The notes: a model not told the origin generated them from the sequence alone. A DNA stretch of 64,000 nucleotides from Hyphomonadaceae bacterium UBA1849 (GCA_002338565.1 DDIN01000002.1:1-64000); one strand, 5' to 3'; shown: positions 49,324 to 58,669, counted from the first letter of the stretch. Made by a program: numbers and translations.

Positions 49324-49367
49324 TTTATACCTGACGTAACGGAAGTTTATACCTGACGTAACGGAAG
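49324..49367. repeat. Two exact 22-base tandem repeats at the 3' end of trxB
   Basis: 49324-49345 and 49346-49367 are identical and abut each other; the second ends one base before the trxB stop codon (49369-49371). Each unit contains CTGACGTAACGGAAG. Confidence 0.95.
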
Positions 49368-49368
49368 C

Positions 49369-50316
49369 TTACTGGTCTTCCAGCTCCGCCAGATAACGTT
49401 CTGCTTCGAGCGCAGCCATACAACCCATGCCCGCAGCGGTAACAGCCTGACGATAGTGCTCGTCAGTCACGTCGCCTGCTGCGAATACACCAGGAATGTT
49501 CGTTGCTGTCGTGCCCGGTTTGACGTCGATATAGCCGCTGTCGCGCATCGTCACCTGACCCTGGAAGAGCTCGGTTGATGGCGCGTGGCCAATCGCAACG
49601 AACACGCCGTGCGCGTCAATGTCCGTCACTTCGCCGGTTTTGACGTTTTTGAGCTTCGCGCCTGTCACGCCGAGCGGCATGTCTGTGCCGACAACTTCAT
49701 CCAGAACGCTGTCCCAAATGACTTCTGTCTTCGGATGCTTCATGAAGCGGTTCTCGAGGATTTTCTCACAGCGCAGCGAATCACGGCGGTGAACCAGTGT
49801 CACTTTGGATGCGAAGTTTGTGAGGTAGAGCGCTTCTTCGACAGCTGTGTTGCCGCCGCCAATCACGATGACTTCTTTCTCACGATAGAAGAAGCCGTCG
49901 CATGTCGCACATGCCGAGACGCCAAAGCCTTTGAACTTCTCTTCTGTCGGCAGGCCGAGCCATTTCGCCTGCGCGCCGGTGGAGATGATCACGACGTCAG
50001 CGGTGAATTTCTTGCCGGAGTCTGTTTCCATCTGGAACGGGCGAAACTGCAGGTCGACTTTGGCAACCTGTTCTTCTTCAACACGCGCGCCCATCGCTTC
50101 GGCGTGCTCGCGCATTTTGACCATCAGGTCCGGACCCTGAATTTCTTTCTCACCCGGCCAGTTCTCGACCTCTGTGGTGATAGTGAGCTGGCCGCCCGGC
50201 TGATAGCCTGCGAGGACGAGCGGATTACGCATAGCACGAGCGGCATAGACTGCGGCTGTATAGCCTGCAGGGCCTGCACCAATGATGATTACGCTTTCGT
50301 GTTGAACGTCGCTCAT
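49369..50316 (-). CDS. trxB: Thioredoxin reductase
   Basis: A 315-residue FAD/NADPH enzyme from the ATG for MSDVQHES; an ATG five codons earlier is also possible. FAD motif GAGPAGYTAAVYAARA at about 13-28; redox pair Cys136-x-x-Cys139 (CATC); NADPH motif GGGNTAVEEALYL at about 153-165; C-terminal GVFAAGDVTDEHYRQA. It reduces thioredoxin in the cytoplasm. Length and motifs are normal. Its 3' end abuts a 22-base tandem duplication. The CDF transporter gene lies upstream on the same strand, 72 bases away. Confidence 0.97.
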   Translation of the reverse strand: MSDVQHESVIIIGAGPAGYTAAVYAARAMRNPLVLAGYQPGGQLTITTEVENWPGEKEIQGPDLMVKMREHAEAMGARVEEEQVAKVDLQFRPFQMETDSGKKFTADVVIISTGAQAKWLGLPTEEKFKGFGVSACATCDGFFYREKEVIVIGGGNTAVEEALYLTNFASKVTLVHRRDSLRCEKILENRFMKHPKTEVIWDSVLDEVVGTDMPLGVTGAKLKNVKTGEVTDIDAHGVFVAIGHAPSTELFQGQVTMRDSGYIDVKPGTTATNIPGVFAAGDVTDEHYRQAVTAAGMGCMAALEAERYLAELEDQ

Positions 50317-50388
50317 GTCAGCGGTCTCCATAAATATCCGAAAGGGAGTTATGGGGATTTCCGAGGAGAGTTAAACCCCTCAGAGCGA

Positions 50389-51393
50389 TCAACTGTGTGT
50401 ATTATGGCTGTGATCGTGCTTTTCATGGCTATGACCGTGATGATCGCAGCCATGATCCGCCGCGGAGAGCGTATGGATATCGCACTCATCCAGCGGTTCG
50501 AGGTCCAGCTCGATCGTCGCATGGTCGATGCCGAATCGGTCCTTCAGCACCTCACGAACTGCAGGAATAAGATCCATAGCCGTGCCGCGGTCTTTCGGAA
50601 CCACATGCAGCGTGATGAGGCGGTCCTGTCCGGTAAGGGACCATGCGTGAATGTGGTGGACAGCCGAGACGCCGGGCAGGGCTTCGACCACGCCAGCGGA
50701 AATGGCCTGCAGATCAACACCCGCCGGCGTGCCCTGCAGAAGAATATGCGCAGACTTGCGGATGATCGGCAGCGCACCTGCCAGCAGGATCACCGCCACC
50801 AGAACGGAGAGCAGCGGGTCTGCCAGCGTCCAGCCGGTGGTGTAGATGATGATCGCCGCGGCTACGGCAGCAACAGAGCCGAGCAGGTCGCCAATCACAT
50901 GCATGAGCGCGCCCTGCATGTTGAGGTCGTGGCTATGGTCGTGGCCGCCATGGAGCAGCTTCAGCATGGCAAGGTTCAGAAGAAGGCCGATGACCGCCAC
51001 CCAGAACATTATGCCGGAGAGGACAGGTTCAGGCTCCACGATACGGTGGACGGCTTCAACAATGATCCAGATGCCCAGCAGCAGGAGCAGAAGTCCGTTC
51101 ACAAAGCTCGCCAGAACCTTGAAGCGGGAGAAGCCGAATGTGCGGTTCACATCCGCCGGGCGACGCGCCAGCGCATAGCCGACATAGGCGAGCATAAGGC
51201 TGCCGGCATCGGTCAGCATGTGCGCGGCATCTGCCAGAAGCGCGAGCGATCCCGAGATCAGGCCGCCGACAACCTCTGCGAACATGAAGGTGAAGGTGAT
51301 GAGCGCCGCGATACCGACTTTGCGCTGTGCATCCTGACCACCCGAATGGGAGTGGCTGTGTTCAGAATGTTTGTGCAAGTGCAGGTCGCTCAT
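50389..51393 (-). CDS. Cation diffusion facilitator (CzcD/ZitB-like zinc exporter)
   Basis: A 334-residue CDF transporter with six membrane helices. The zinc-site motifs HxxxD in TM2 and TM5 are ADAAHMLTDAG (His/Asp) and LMHVIGDLLGS. His-rich ends (HLHKHSEHSHSHS at the N-terminus and HGCDHHGHSHEKHDHSHNTHS-like at the C-terminus) and an interhelix HGGHDHSHD loop likely bind zinc. The C-terminal cytoplasmic domain has the HxH IHAWSLTG. It exports Zn(II)/Co(II) from the cytoplasm in exchange for protons. A 15-base palindrome lies about 55 bases upstream. Confidence 0.94.
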   Translation of the reverse strand: MSDLHLHKHSEHSHSHSGGQDAQRKVGIAALITFTFMFAEVVGGLISGSLALLADAAHMLTDAGSLMLAYVGYALARRPADVNRTFGFSRFKVLASFVNGLLLLLLGIWIIVEAVHRIVEPEPVLSGIMFWVAVIGLLLNLAMLKLLHGGHDHSHDLNMQGALMHVIGDLLGSVAAVAAAIIIYTTGWTLADPLLSVLVAVILLAGALPIIRKSAHILLQGTPAGVDLQAISAGVVEALPGVSAVHHIHAWSLTGQDRLITLHVVPKDRGTAMDLIPAVREVLKDRFGIDHATIELDLEPLDECDIHTLSAADHGCDHHGHSHEKHDHSHNTHS

Positions 51394-51448
51394 AAGCGTG
51401 TCATAGCGCAGTATTCATGTGGCGAGAACATAAAAAATATTATTTTTT

Positions 51449-51463
51449 CAGTATGTTATACTG
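51449..51463. promoter_or_regulatory. Short palindrome upstream of the CDF transporter
   Basis: CAGTAT-GTT-ATACTG, perfect arms, in an AT-rich region between the divergent CDF and MlaC-like genes, 56 bases upstream of the CDF start. Could be a metal-regulator operator; not matched to any known site. Confidence 0.4.
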
Positions 51464-51657
51464 TATAATTTCAGGCTGAAGATTTGCCGTCGCAATCTGA
51501 ACTGATGAGTGGATTTCTGAGAAGACAGCGTTCAAAAGCTCAGGCGTCTAATATTTTCAGGTATTCCAACAAGTTACAACTTTAGTCGCGTAGCGAAAGC
51601 CTGAATATGTCTCAAAAGTGCGGGCCGGAGACCCAATTAAAAAATGGAAACCTGTTG

Positions 51658-52281
51658 ATGAAAGAATTCAAACTGACGCGCCGTCTATTGCTGGCGGCTG
51701 GTGCCGGACTGGCGATGACCGCCACATTCGGGATGAGCGCGCACGCACAGTCAGACACCGATTTTCGAAATGTAATTGATGCTCGGCTACAGGCCATTGA
51801 GCAAATCCTACAGCGTGATTTGCCGGCAGATATAAAGCGTCAAACGCTCATTCAGACAACTCGTCCGACCATCGATGATGCGACCTTAGCATCGGGCGCT
51901 CTTGGCCGAAACGCTCGAACGCTCTCTCCAAATCAGACAAGTGAATTTGCGCAGATTATTGGAGACATGGCGGCGCTTCAGGAAGCTGATTTCTTCCTAC
52001 GGAATGAAGGTTCCTCAATTTCTGTTGTGAATGCCGAGGCCCAGTCACGGGGACGGGGGTCAGTTCTGGTTCAATTCAACAGTCCTGACGGCGCGACATC
52101 GATGCTGTCGTACAGCCTTTCCGGGAGCAATGGTGGATATCTCATCTACAATTTTGCCATTGATGGCTCAAATGTGGGCTCAAACTATCGGTCTGCGATC
52201 GGTAGTTTGTTCAATACACATCGCGGCGACGCGAACGCAGTCATTGCCGACATGGCTCAACGCCGTGACCAGATGAACTAG
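51658..52281 (+). CDS. Tat-exported MlaC/Ttg2D-like protein (tentative)
   Basis: A 207-residue protein from the ATG at 51658. The N-terminus has a twin-arginine signal (LTRRLLLAAGAGLAMTATFG) ending near AHA-QS. An ATG at 51607 would put a long leader in front of the signal and is rejected. The mature part is helical then beta-rich, with LSYSLSGSNGGYLIYNFAIDGSNVGSNYRSAIGSLF; this GYLIYNFxIDGxNVxxNYR pattern resembles MlaC, which carries phospholipids across the periplasm. No mla transport genes are adjacent. Lower certainty for the family. Confidence 0.6.
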   Translation: MKEFKLTRRLLLAAGAGLAMTATFGMSAHAQSDTDFRNVIDARLQAIEQILQRDLPADIKRQTLIQTTRPTIDDATLASGALGRNARTLSPNQTSEFAQIIGDMAALQEADFFLRNEGSSISVVNAEAQSRGRGSVLVQFNSPDGATSMLSYSLSGSNGGYLIYNFAIDGSNVGSNYRSAIGSLFNTHRGDANAVIADMAQRRDQMN

Positions 52282-52293
52282 GCATCTGAATAA

Positions 52294-52320
52294 GCGCCAG
52301 CAAAGAACAGGCTGGCGCTA
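52294..52320 (+). terminator. Hairpin after the MlaC-like gene
   Basis: Perfect 9-bp stem AGCGCCAGC (52294-52302) with GCTGGCGCT (52312-52320), nine-base loop, no T-run. A second stem GTGGGCC/GGCCCAC follows at 52361-52385, between convergent genes. Confidence 0.5.
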
Positions 52321-52402
52321 TCGCCTGTCGCCTTTGGTCAAATAGATTTTAAATGACTGGGTGGGCCGGAGCCCCGAAGGCCCACCGCTCTGTCAGATGC
52401 TG

Positions 52403-53281
52403 TTAAGGGGTGCAGTCCTCGAAGTAGATAAAGTTCGAGATTTCTTCTTCGGAGAAAACAGTGTCGACGATTTGCATGTCGACGACATGACCATTCTGAA
52501 TTTTCCAGAACCGGAACTGATCATCCCAGGCATCTCTGGAGCTAATAAGGTCAGGAACCCCGTCACCATCAATGTCGCAAACCGCGTCAAGCGTGATGGA
52601 TTCATCCGAGACTCCAGCAGTGAGGGGCGAGATCATGGTTCCGGGGTGACTTAGGGTGTAGTGATTTGCGACCTGGCCGTTTTGCATGATCCAAGTATAG
52701 ACGCGCCCCGTTTCTGCTTCCATCCAGATGATGTCGTCAGTACCATCGGAATTGATGTCTGCCAAATCAACTACGTACCACCCGGCGCCACTAATGGAAT
52801 GTCCGATCGGTCCTTGATCAGCGATGGAGCCATCCTGCATGATCCAAGCCCAGGCGACGCCATCTGTGCCTCCATTTTCTCTAAAGAAAACGAGGTCATC
52901 CACATTATCGCCATTGATGTCACCAACCTTGGGGACCTCAAAAACGTGGTTAACGCGTTGCTGTATAAGCCGGAATTCAGAACCGTCCGTATCGTCAATC
53001 TCGTGGAAATAGACCTGAAAATCATCATCATCGACGAGGGCGCCGATAATTTCTAGCTTGCCATCACCATCGATGTCACCCAGCGCCAAATCCTGTCGTT
53101 CCAGACCGTTGTGTTCAGGAAGATATGGATATTGCACGATCTCGCCGGTAAACGCGCCATTTTCAAAGGTGCGGATATAGAAATTGAGATCTGAATCTGA
53201 GACCAAAGCGGTTTCAGCATGCACAGACGCAGCAGCAGACATCCCCAACAGACCTGCGATTAAAGCGTATTTTCCAGTCAT
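52403..53281 (-). CDS. Exported FG-GAP/VCBS repeat protein
   Basis: A 292-residue secreted protein with signal peptide (ends near SVHAE-TA). Calcium-binding-like DxDxDG loops recur as DIDGDGKLE (about 71-79), DINGDNVDD (about 117-125), DINSDGTDD (about 164-172) and DIDGDGVPD (about 237-245), each followed by a beta hairpin, as in FG-GAP beta-propeller blades. Four blades are too few for a closed seven-bladed propeller, so it may be partial or oligomeric. No catalytic domain or anchor recognised. A paralogous role in adhesion is only a guess. Confidence 0.82.
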   Translation of the reverse strand: MTGKYALIAGLLGMSAAASVHAETALVSDSDLNFYIRTFENGAFTGEIVQYPYLPEHNGLERQDLALGDIDGDGKLEIIGALVDDDDFQVYFHEIDDTDGSEFRLIQQRVNHVFEVPKVGDINGDNVDDLVFFRENGGTDGVAWAWIMQDGSIADQGPIGHSISGAGWYVVDLADINSDGTDDIIWMEAETGRVYTWIMQNGQVANHYTLSHPGTMISPLTAGVSDESITLDAVCDIDGDGVPDLISSRDAWDDQFRFWKIQNGHVVDMQIVDTVFSEEEISNFIYFEDCTP

Positions 53282-53439
53282 ATGACCCCCAGTTTCAAAG
53301 ACAAGTTTGAAAAGCGGGTACTAACTCAACGTGCATTTGTCTTTAGCAATATGCAGCGATTGATGATTTTTTAAAAACTAAACGTATTCAGTGTTCTGTG
53401 CGGCGAATGCCAAGTGGAGGAGTGCCTAAAAGAGCAGCA

Positions 53440-54519
53440 TTACCGCCTGTCGAAGTCGCCCTGACGGGCCTCCTTCGGGGCGTCAAACTTCGGCTGCGGG
53501 TATCGCTTGATCAGCTCTTCCACAATGGCATCCGCAACGCGGTCGATTTCGCGAATGGCCGGATAGGTCCAATGCTCGACTGTACCGTCAAACCAGCGGG
53601 CTGCGCCGCGTTCGACAAGTGAATTGTGGAAGCGGGCGAATTTCTCGTTATGGCCTTCAAGCTTCGCGATATGCACTGGCAGGCCGAAATAGGCAGCCTC
53701 TGACAGCATGTTGGAGGAATCTTCTGTCACGATGGCGACATCAGACAGGAGAAGATAAGCCAGATACGGGTTTTCGCCGTCTGAAGGGCTCTCCCAGAAG
53801 CGTGCGCCGACCCGTTCGGCAAAGGCGCGGAAGCGCACACGGGCATGCGTCGGCGTGCGGCGGGAACAGACAATGCGCAGGCGCGCGCCATTGCTGGCGA
53901 TGCCCTGAAGCTGTTGTTCCAGCTTCTCACAGACGGCTTCCGTCATTTTATGAGATTTAGAATCCCCGCCCAAAATAACGGCGACCTTAATGCCGCGCTC
54001 GTCTGCCAGATCGGCAAACATCATCTGTGTGTCTTCCACCCTATCGGGCGTGAAGTAGGCGGGTGAGCCAAGGATGTCGACGACGTTATCGCCGGACAGC
54101 TGGTCATGCTTTGGGGCGACCACCATGTCGAAATCATCCAGCGGCAGCTGCGGGTTCATCACATGGATGGCGAGCGTTTTGCCCTGAGAGGCCTGCCGGA
54201 TATAACGCGTATACGGCGCAATCTTGCGACCCGCGCCGATGAATACGGTCGGCCATGGTGCCTGGAATATGGATTTCTGGTCTTTTGGAAGGGCGCCCAG
54301 TGGTGACCACCACATGCTGGAGGGCAGAAGCGGCTGAAGGCCTTTCGGTGTCAGCTCAATCGGAGCAGACCGGTGGCCTTCGCCATTAATGTGCGCGATC
54401 TTCACCCAGCGATACATTTCGCCAAGTGCGCGGGCAATTGCCAGGACCTGAGCCGCATTGCCAGCCCGGCCATCCGATGCGACCCAGACTGAAGGCCCGA
54501 GTGCACCGGACGTTTTCAT
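53440..54519 (-). CDS. Mitochondrial fission ELM1-family protein
   Basis: A 359-residue protein of the ELM1 family (PF06258), widespread in alphaproteobacteria. Characteristic stretches: VWVASDGRAGNAAQ near 11-24, VFIGAGRKIAPYTRYIR, HVMNPQLPLDDFDMVV, VILGGDSKSHKM and TEDSSNMLSEAAYFGLPVHI, all in a glycosyltransferase-B-like arrangement. A nucleotide-sugar-binding role is suspected for the fold but not established. It starts right at the greA stop (54519/54520), so the two are cotranscribed and probably translationally coupled. Confidence 0.9.
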   Translation of the reverse strand: MKTSGALGPSVWVASDGRAGNAAQVLAIARALGEMYRWVKIAHINGEGHRSAPIELTPKGLQPLLPSSMWWSPLGALPKDQKSIFQAPWPTVFIGAGRKIAPYTRYIRQASQGKTLAIHVMNPQLPLDDFDMVVAPKHDQLSGDNVVDILGSPAYFTPDRVEDTQMMFADLADERGIKVAVILGGDSKSHKMTEAVCEKLEQQLQGIASNGARLRIVCSRRTPTHARVRFRAFAERVGARFWESPSDGENPYLAYLLLSDVAIVTEDSSNMLSEAAYFGLPVHIAKLEGHNEKFARFHNSLVERGAARWFDGTVEHWTYPAIREIDRVADAIVEELIKRYPQPKFDAPKEARQGDFDRR

Positions 54520-54993
54520 CTAGATGAACTCCACCTTGAGGATTTCGTAGGATTTGGCGCCGCCCGGTGCGGACACTTCCACGACATCATCAGCGTCTTT
54601 ACCGATCAGCGCGCGCGCAATCGGGGAGGTCACAGAGATTTTGCCTGTTGCAACGTCAGCTTCGTCTTCGCCAACGATTTTGTAGCGGGACTCTTCTTCG
54701 GACTCTTCGTCCATGATCGTTACAGTCGCGCCAAACTTCACCGTGTCGCCGCTCAGTCGTGATGTGTCGATCACGTCCGCACGCGCGAGCTTGTCTTCCA
54801 GCTCAGCGACGCGGCCTTCGATGAAGCTCTGCTTTTCTTTCGCCGCGTGATACTCGGCATTCTCTGAAAGGTCGCCGTGTTCACGCGCCTCAGCGATCGC
54901 CGTAATGATGTTCGGGCGCTCTACTACTTTCAGATTCTTCAGTTCTGCCTCAAGAGCCGCATGGCCCTCGGCGGTCATAGGTATTCTCTGCAT
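54520..54993 (-). CDS. greA: Transcription elongation factor GreA
   Basis: A 157-residue GreA. The N-terminal coiled coil (about 1-75) has the acidic tip loop EHGDLSENAEYHAAK, with Asp41 and Glu44, which supplies the second metal in RNA polymerase for transcript cleavage. The C-terminal FKBP-like domain ends with VSAPGGAKSYEILKVEFI. It rescues backtracked RNA polymerase in the cytoplasm. It starts MQRIPMTAEGH, typical. carB lies upstream, 160 bases away, same strand. Confidence 0.97.
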   Translation of the reverse strand: MQRIPMTAEGHAALEAELKNLKVVERPNIITAIAEAREHGDLSENAEYHAAKEKQSFIEGRVAELEDKLARADVIDTSRLSGDTVKFGATVTIMDEESEEESRYKIVGEDEADVATGKISVTSPIARALIGKDADDVVEVSAPGGAKSYEILKVEFI

Positions 54994-55152
54994 TCAGGAA
55001 ATCCATCCGGTTTAGAAGTGAGAAGCGTTTCTCGCTTTTTGACGTCAGTCAAGACCAGCGCACTCGCAGACTTGTTGGAAAGTCCGCTATATCGCGCTTT
55101 AAACGCTTCCCCTATTAAATTCAGCCAGCCCAGTTACCGGTTGCAAGCGCAC

Positions 55153-58100
55153 TTAGGATTGAAGTGAGCGAACTTCAAGAGGTCGGGTGAGCAGGGCGTC
55201 AATCGCTTTCACGGCTGCTCGCGAGGCGGCGAGCGTTGTGAAGTAAGGTACGCGCTGCTTCAGAACGGTCTCACGAATGGATTGTGAGTCTTTCATAGAC
55301 TGGGCACCTTCGGTCGTATTGAACACCAGATGGATTTCGCCATCCGTGATCATATCCACGATGTGACGGGAGCCTTCAGCCACTTTATTGACGCGCTCTA
55401 CATTCACGCCAGCCTCTTTCAGATAGCTCGCCGTGCCGCTTGTCGCGCAGATGGTAAGGCCGATCTCTTCAAGACGCTTCACTGCTTTCAGAGCGCCCGG
55501 CTTGTCAGAATCCTTCACGGACACGAACACACGGCCTTTTGTCGGCAGGTCTACGCCAGCAGCAATCTGCGTTTTCAGGAAGGCCGCGCCGAAATCATCA
55601 TCCCAGCCCATGACTTCGCCGGTAGAGCGCATTTCAGGGCCAAGCACAGGGTCAACGCCCTGGAAGCGCGCGAATGGGAAGACAGCTTCCTTTACAGCAA
55701 CGCGGCGCGGCTTGGCACGCTCGGCCAGTTCAAAGCTTGCAAGCGGAACGCCCGCCATAACCTTCGCGGCAATTGCAGCGATTGGTGCGGCAACCGCTTT
55801 CGCAACGAATGGCACTGTACGTGACGCGCGCGGATTCGCTTCGAGAACGAAGATGTCTTCGCCTTTGACCGCGAACTGAATGTTGATCAGGCCGCGTACG
55901 TCGAGCGCCATAGCCAGCTCTGCTGCCTGCGCTTCAAGCTGTGAGATTGTGCTGACCGGCAGCGTGTATGGCGGAAGCGAACACGCTGAGTCACCAGAGT
56001 GAACGCCAGCTTCTTCAATATGCTCCATCACGCCAGCAATATGGACATCTTTGCCATCGCACAGCGCGTCCACGTCCACTTCAATCGCGTCTGCAAGGTA
56101 GCGGTCGCAAAGGAGAGGCTGGTCGCCGGATACGTTTACCGCGTCACGAACATAGCGCTTCAGGTCGTCTTCATCGCGCACGACTTCCATTGCGCGGCCA
56201 CCCAGAACGTAGGACGGGCGCAGCATGAGCGGATAGCCGATCTTCTCAGCGGCCGCGATGACTTCCTCTTCGGTACGGGCAATCGCAGACGGCGCCTGTT
56301 TCAGGCCGATATCATCGAGGATTTTCGTGAAGCGCTCGCGGTCTTCTGCTAAGTCGATGCTCTCAGGGCTTGTGCCGAGGATCGGAATACCTTCTTCCGC
56401 CAGCATGCTTGCGAGCTTGAGCGGTGTCTGGCCGCCAAACTGTACAATCACGCCGAGGAGTTCGCCCTTGGACATTTCCTTGCGGATGATTTCCAGAACG
56501 GTCTCGCCTGTCAGCGGCTCGAAATAGAGGCGGTCGGAGGTGTCATAGTCTGTTGAAACCGTCTCGGGGTTACAGTTGACCATGATGGATTCAATGCCGA
56601 GGTCTTCCATCGCGAAGGCGGCGTGGCAGCAGCAATAGTCAAACTCGATACCCTGACCGATACGGTTCGGGCCACCACCGAGAATGATGACTTTTTTGCG
56701 CTCTGAAACCTCTGCCTCACATTCGGCTTCTGTCTGGCCGAACAGCGGCTGCTCATAAGTGGAGTAGAGGTATGGCGTTTTCGCTGCGAACTCTGCCGCG
56801 CAGGTGTCGATGCGTTTGAAGACAGGGAAGACGCCTGCTTCGCGACGCTTGCGGCGGATTTCCGTCTCAGAAGAGTTTGTGAGGTAGGCAATGCGTGAGT
56901 CCGCAAAACCCATGCTCTTCAGATAGGTCCAGCCTTCGGCATCAACCGGCAGGCCGTCAGACATGAGCTTAGCTTCTGTTTCGACGATCTCGTTGAACTG
57001 ACGAAGGAACCAGAGGTCATAGTGTGATGCCTCATGGACTTCTTCAACGCTGAGGCCGGAGCGGAGCGCCTGCGCAATTGTGCGGATACGGTCTTTGGAG
57101 CGCTTGGCAACGGCAGCTTTCAGCACGTTGCGGTCATCATCCTGACCGAGGCCCGGAATGTCGATCTCGTTCAGACCATCAAGACCTGTCTCCATAGAGC
57201 GGAGCGCCTTTTGAAGCGATTCCTGGAAGGTCCGGCCAATCGCCATCGCCTCACCAACAGATTTCATGCTGGTTGTCAGGCTGTCGTCAGCGCCTTTGTA
57301 CTTCTCAAAGTCGAAGCGCGGGATCTTCGTGACAACATAGTCGATTGTCGGCTCGAAGCTTGCCGGTGTGACGCCTGTAATGTCGTTGTCGAGTTCGTCG
57401 AGCGTGTAACCAACTGCCAGCTTGGCTGCGATTTTCGCAATCGGGAAGCCGGTCGCTTTAGATGCAAGCGCAGACGAACGCGATACGCGCGGGTTCATCT
57501 CGATGACAACGACACGGCCGTCCGCAGGATTTACCGCGAACTGGACGTTAGAGCCGCCTGTCTCAACGCCAATCTCGCGCAGAACGGCAATCGATGCGTT
57601 CCGCATGACCTGATATTCGCGGTCGGAGAGGGTGAGGGCAGGAGCGACGGTGACGGAGTCACCTGTGTGCACGCCCATCGGGTCAATGTTCTCGATAGAA
57701 CAGATGATGATGCAGTTATCCGCTTTGTCGCGAACAACTTCCATCTCGTATTCTTTCCAGCCGAGCAGGCTTTCGTCGATCAGGACCTGCGCCACCGGAG
57801 ACATAGCGAGGCCGGAACGGACATATTGTTCGTACTCTTCGCGGTTGTTCGCGATGCCGCCGCCTGTGCCGCCAAGCGTGAAAGCCGGACGGATGATGGC
57901 TGGCAGGCCGACTTCCTCGATCGCATCCATCGCCTTTTTGAGGCCTGTGATGCGGTCATAATCTACAATACGGCCTTCTTCATTGCGGATTTCCGGTGCG
58001 CCAATGATTACAGCGCGCGGGTTTTCCAGGCCGATCTTGTCCATCGCTTCGCGGAAGAGTTTACGGTCTTCGGCTTTATTGATGGCTTCGGCTTTCGCGC

Positions 58101-58449
58101 CGATCATTTCAACGCCGTATTTTTCGAGGATGCCTGCATTTTCGAGATCCAGCGCACAGTTCAGAGCTGTCTGGCCGCCCATGGTCGGCAGGATCGCGTC
58201 CGGGCGTTCTTTCTCGATGATTTTCTCAACGAAGGCCGGAGTGATCGGTTCAATGTAAGTTGCGTCGGCCAGATCAGGGTCTGTCATGATCGTCGCCGGG
58301 TTGGAGTTTACCAGAATGACCCGGTAGCCTTCGCTCTTCAGCGCCTTGATCGCCTGAACGCCTGAATAGTCGAACTCGCAGGCCTGTCCGATGACGATGG
58401 GACCGGCACCAATGACGAGGATGGATTCGATATCGGTGCGCTTTGGCAT
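55153..58449 (-). CDS. carB: Carbamoyl-phosphate synthase large subunit
   Basis: A 1098-residue protein with two ATP-grasp halves. The first half has GAGPIVIGQACEFDYSG at 14-30, RPAFTLGGTGGGIANN and the MNPRVSRSSALASKATG stretch; the second half begins with GGGPNRIGQGIEFDYCCCHA and has RPSYVLGGRAMEVV. The C-terminal MGS-like allosteric domain (about 950-1098) has GLTICATSGTASYLKEAGV. It makes carbamoyl phosphate from glutamine-derived ammonia, bicarbonate and two ATP for pyrimidine and arginine synthesis. A short insert after residue about 145, with DYDRITGLKKAMD, is usual in alphaproteobacteria. carA is not in the window. Confidence 0.97.
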   Translation of the reverse strand: MPKRTDIESILVIGAGPIVIGQACEFDYSGVQAIKALKSEGYRVILVNSNPATIMTDPDLADATYIEPITPAFVEKIIEKERPDAILPTMGGQTALNCALDLENAGILEKYGVEMIGAKAEAINKAEDRKLFREAMDKIGLENPRAVIIGAPEIRNEEGRIVDYDRITGLKKAMDAIEEVGLPAIIRPAFTLGGTGGGIANNREEYEQYVRSGLAMSPVAQVLIDESLLGWKEYEMEVVRDKADNCIIICSIENIDPMGVHTGDSVTVAPALTLSDREYQVMRNASIAVLREIGVETGGSNVQFAVNPADGRVVVIEMNPRVSRSSALASKATGFPIAKIAAKLAVGYTLDELDNDITGVTPASFEPTIDYVVTKIPRFDFEKYKGADDSLTTSMKSVGEAMAIGRTFQESLQKALRSMETGLDGLNEIDIPGLGQDDDRNVLKAAVAKRSKDRIRTIAQALRSGLSVEEVHEASHYDLWFLRQFNEIVETEAKLMSDGLPVDAEGWTYLKSMGFADSRIAYLTNSSETEIRRKRREAGVFPVFKRIDTCAAEFAAKTPYLYSTYEQPLFGQTEAECEAEVSERKKVIILGGGPNRIGQGIEFDYCCCHAAFAMEDLGIESIMVNCNPETVSTDYDTSDRLYFEPLTGETVLEIIRKEMSKGELLGVIVQFGGQTPLKLASMLAEEGIPILGTSPESIDLAEDRERFTKILDDIGLKQAPSAIARTEEEVIAAAEKIGYPLMLRPSYVLGGRAMEVVRDEDDLKRYVRDAVNVSGDQPLLCDRYLADAIEVDVDALCDGKDVHIAGVMEHIEEAGVHSGDSACSLPPYTLPVSTISQLEAQAAELAMALDVRGLINIQFAVKGEDIFVLEANPRASRTVPFVAKAVAAPIAAIAAKVMAGVPLASFELAERAKPRRVAVKEAVFPFARFQGVDPVLGPEMRSTGEVMGWDDDFGAAFLKTQIAAGVDLPTKGRVFVSVKDSDKPGALKAVKRLEEIGLTICATSGTASYLKEAGVNVERVNKVAEGSRHIVDMITDGEIHLVFNTTEGAQSMKDSQSIRETVLKQRVPYFTTLAASRAAVKAIDALLTRPLEVRSLQS

Positions 58450-58584
58450 TTACGGTCTCCGGCGTAACTTTTTATATGTCAGTGCCTGCTATCGGGCAAA
58501 CGGCCCGCGTATATCCCTCGAGGAGAGTCGTCGCAAGAGGAATTGACCTAAAAAGCGGGTTTTCCTCTGATGTTTTCGGCGCTG

Positions 58585-58618
58585 CGGAAAATCCTTTCCG
58601 TGTCCCCTGATCAGGGGA
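58585..58618. promoter_or_regulatory. Two adjacent palindromes in the carB / 58670 divergent region
   Basis: CGGAAA-ATCC-TTTCCG at 58585-58600 and a perfect 16-base palindrome TCCCCTGATCAGGGGA at 58603-58618. They lie between divergent carB and the small ferredoxin-like-fold gene. Operator or stem-loop; no known regulator matched. Confidence 0.5.
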
Positions 58619-58669
58619 AGCAAATTCACCCCGCTTTCTGTCATTCTCGAGCGAAAGAGGGAGATGGAA

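Noticed and set aside
47586..49334. A 582-codon frame antisense to the TonB receptor
   Set aside because: Cys/Val-rich translation with no domain; it mirrors the third-position GC bias of the receptor gene.
49585..51468. A 627-codon frame spanning trxB and the CDF gene in antisense
   Set aside because: It covers two well-supported genes and the intergenic region and has no recognisable domain; shadow.
57034..58365. A 443-codon frame antisense to carB
   Set aside because: carB is complete and unmistakable; the antisense translation is low-information.
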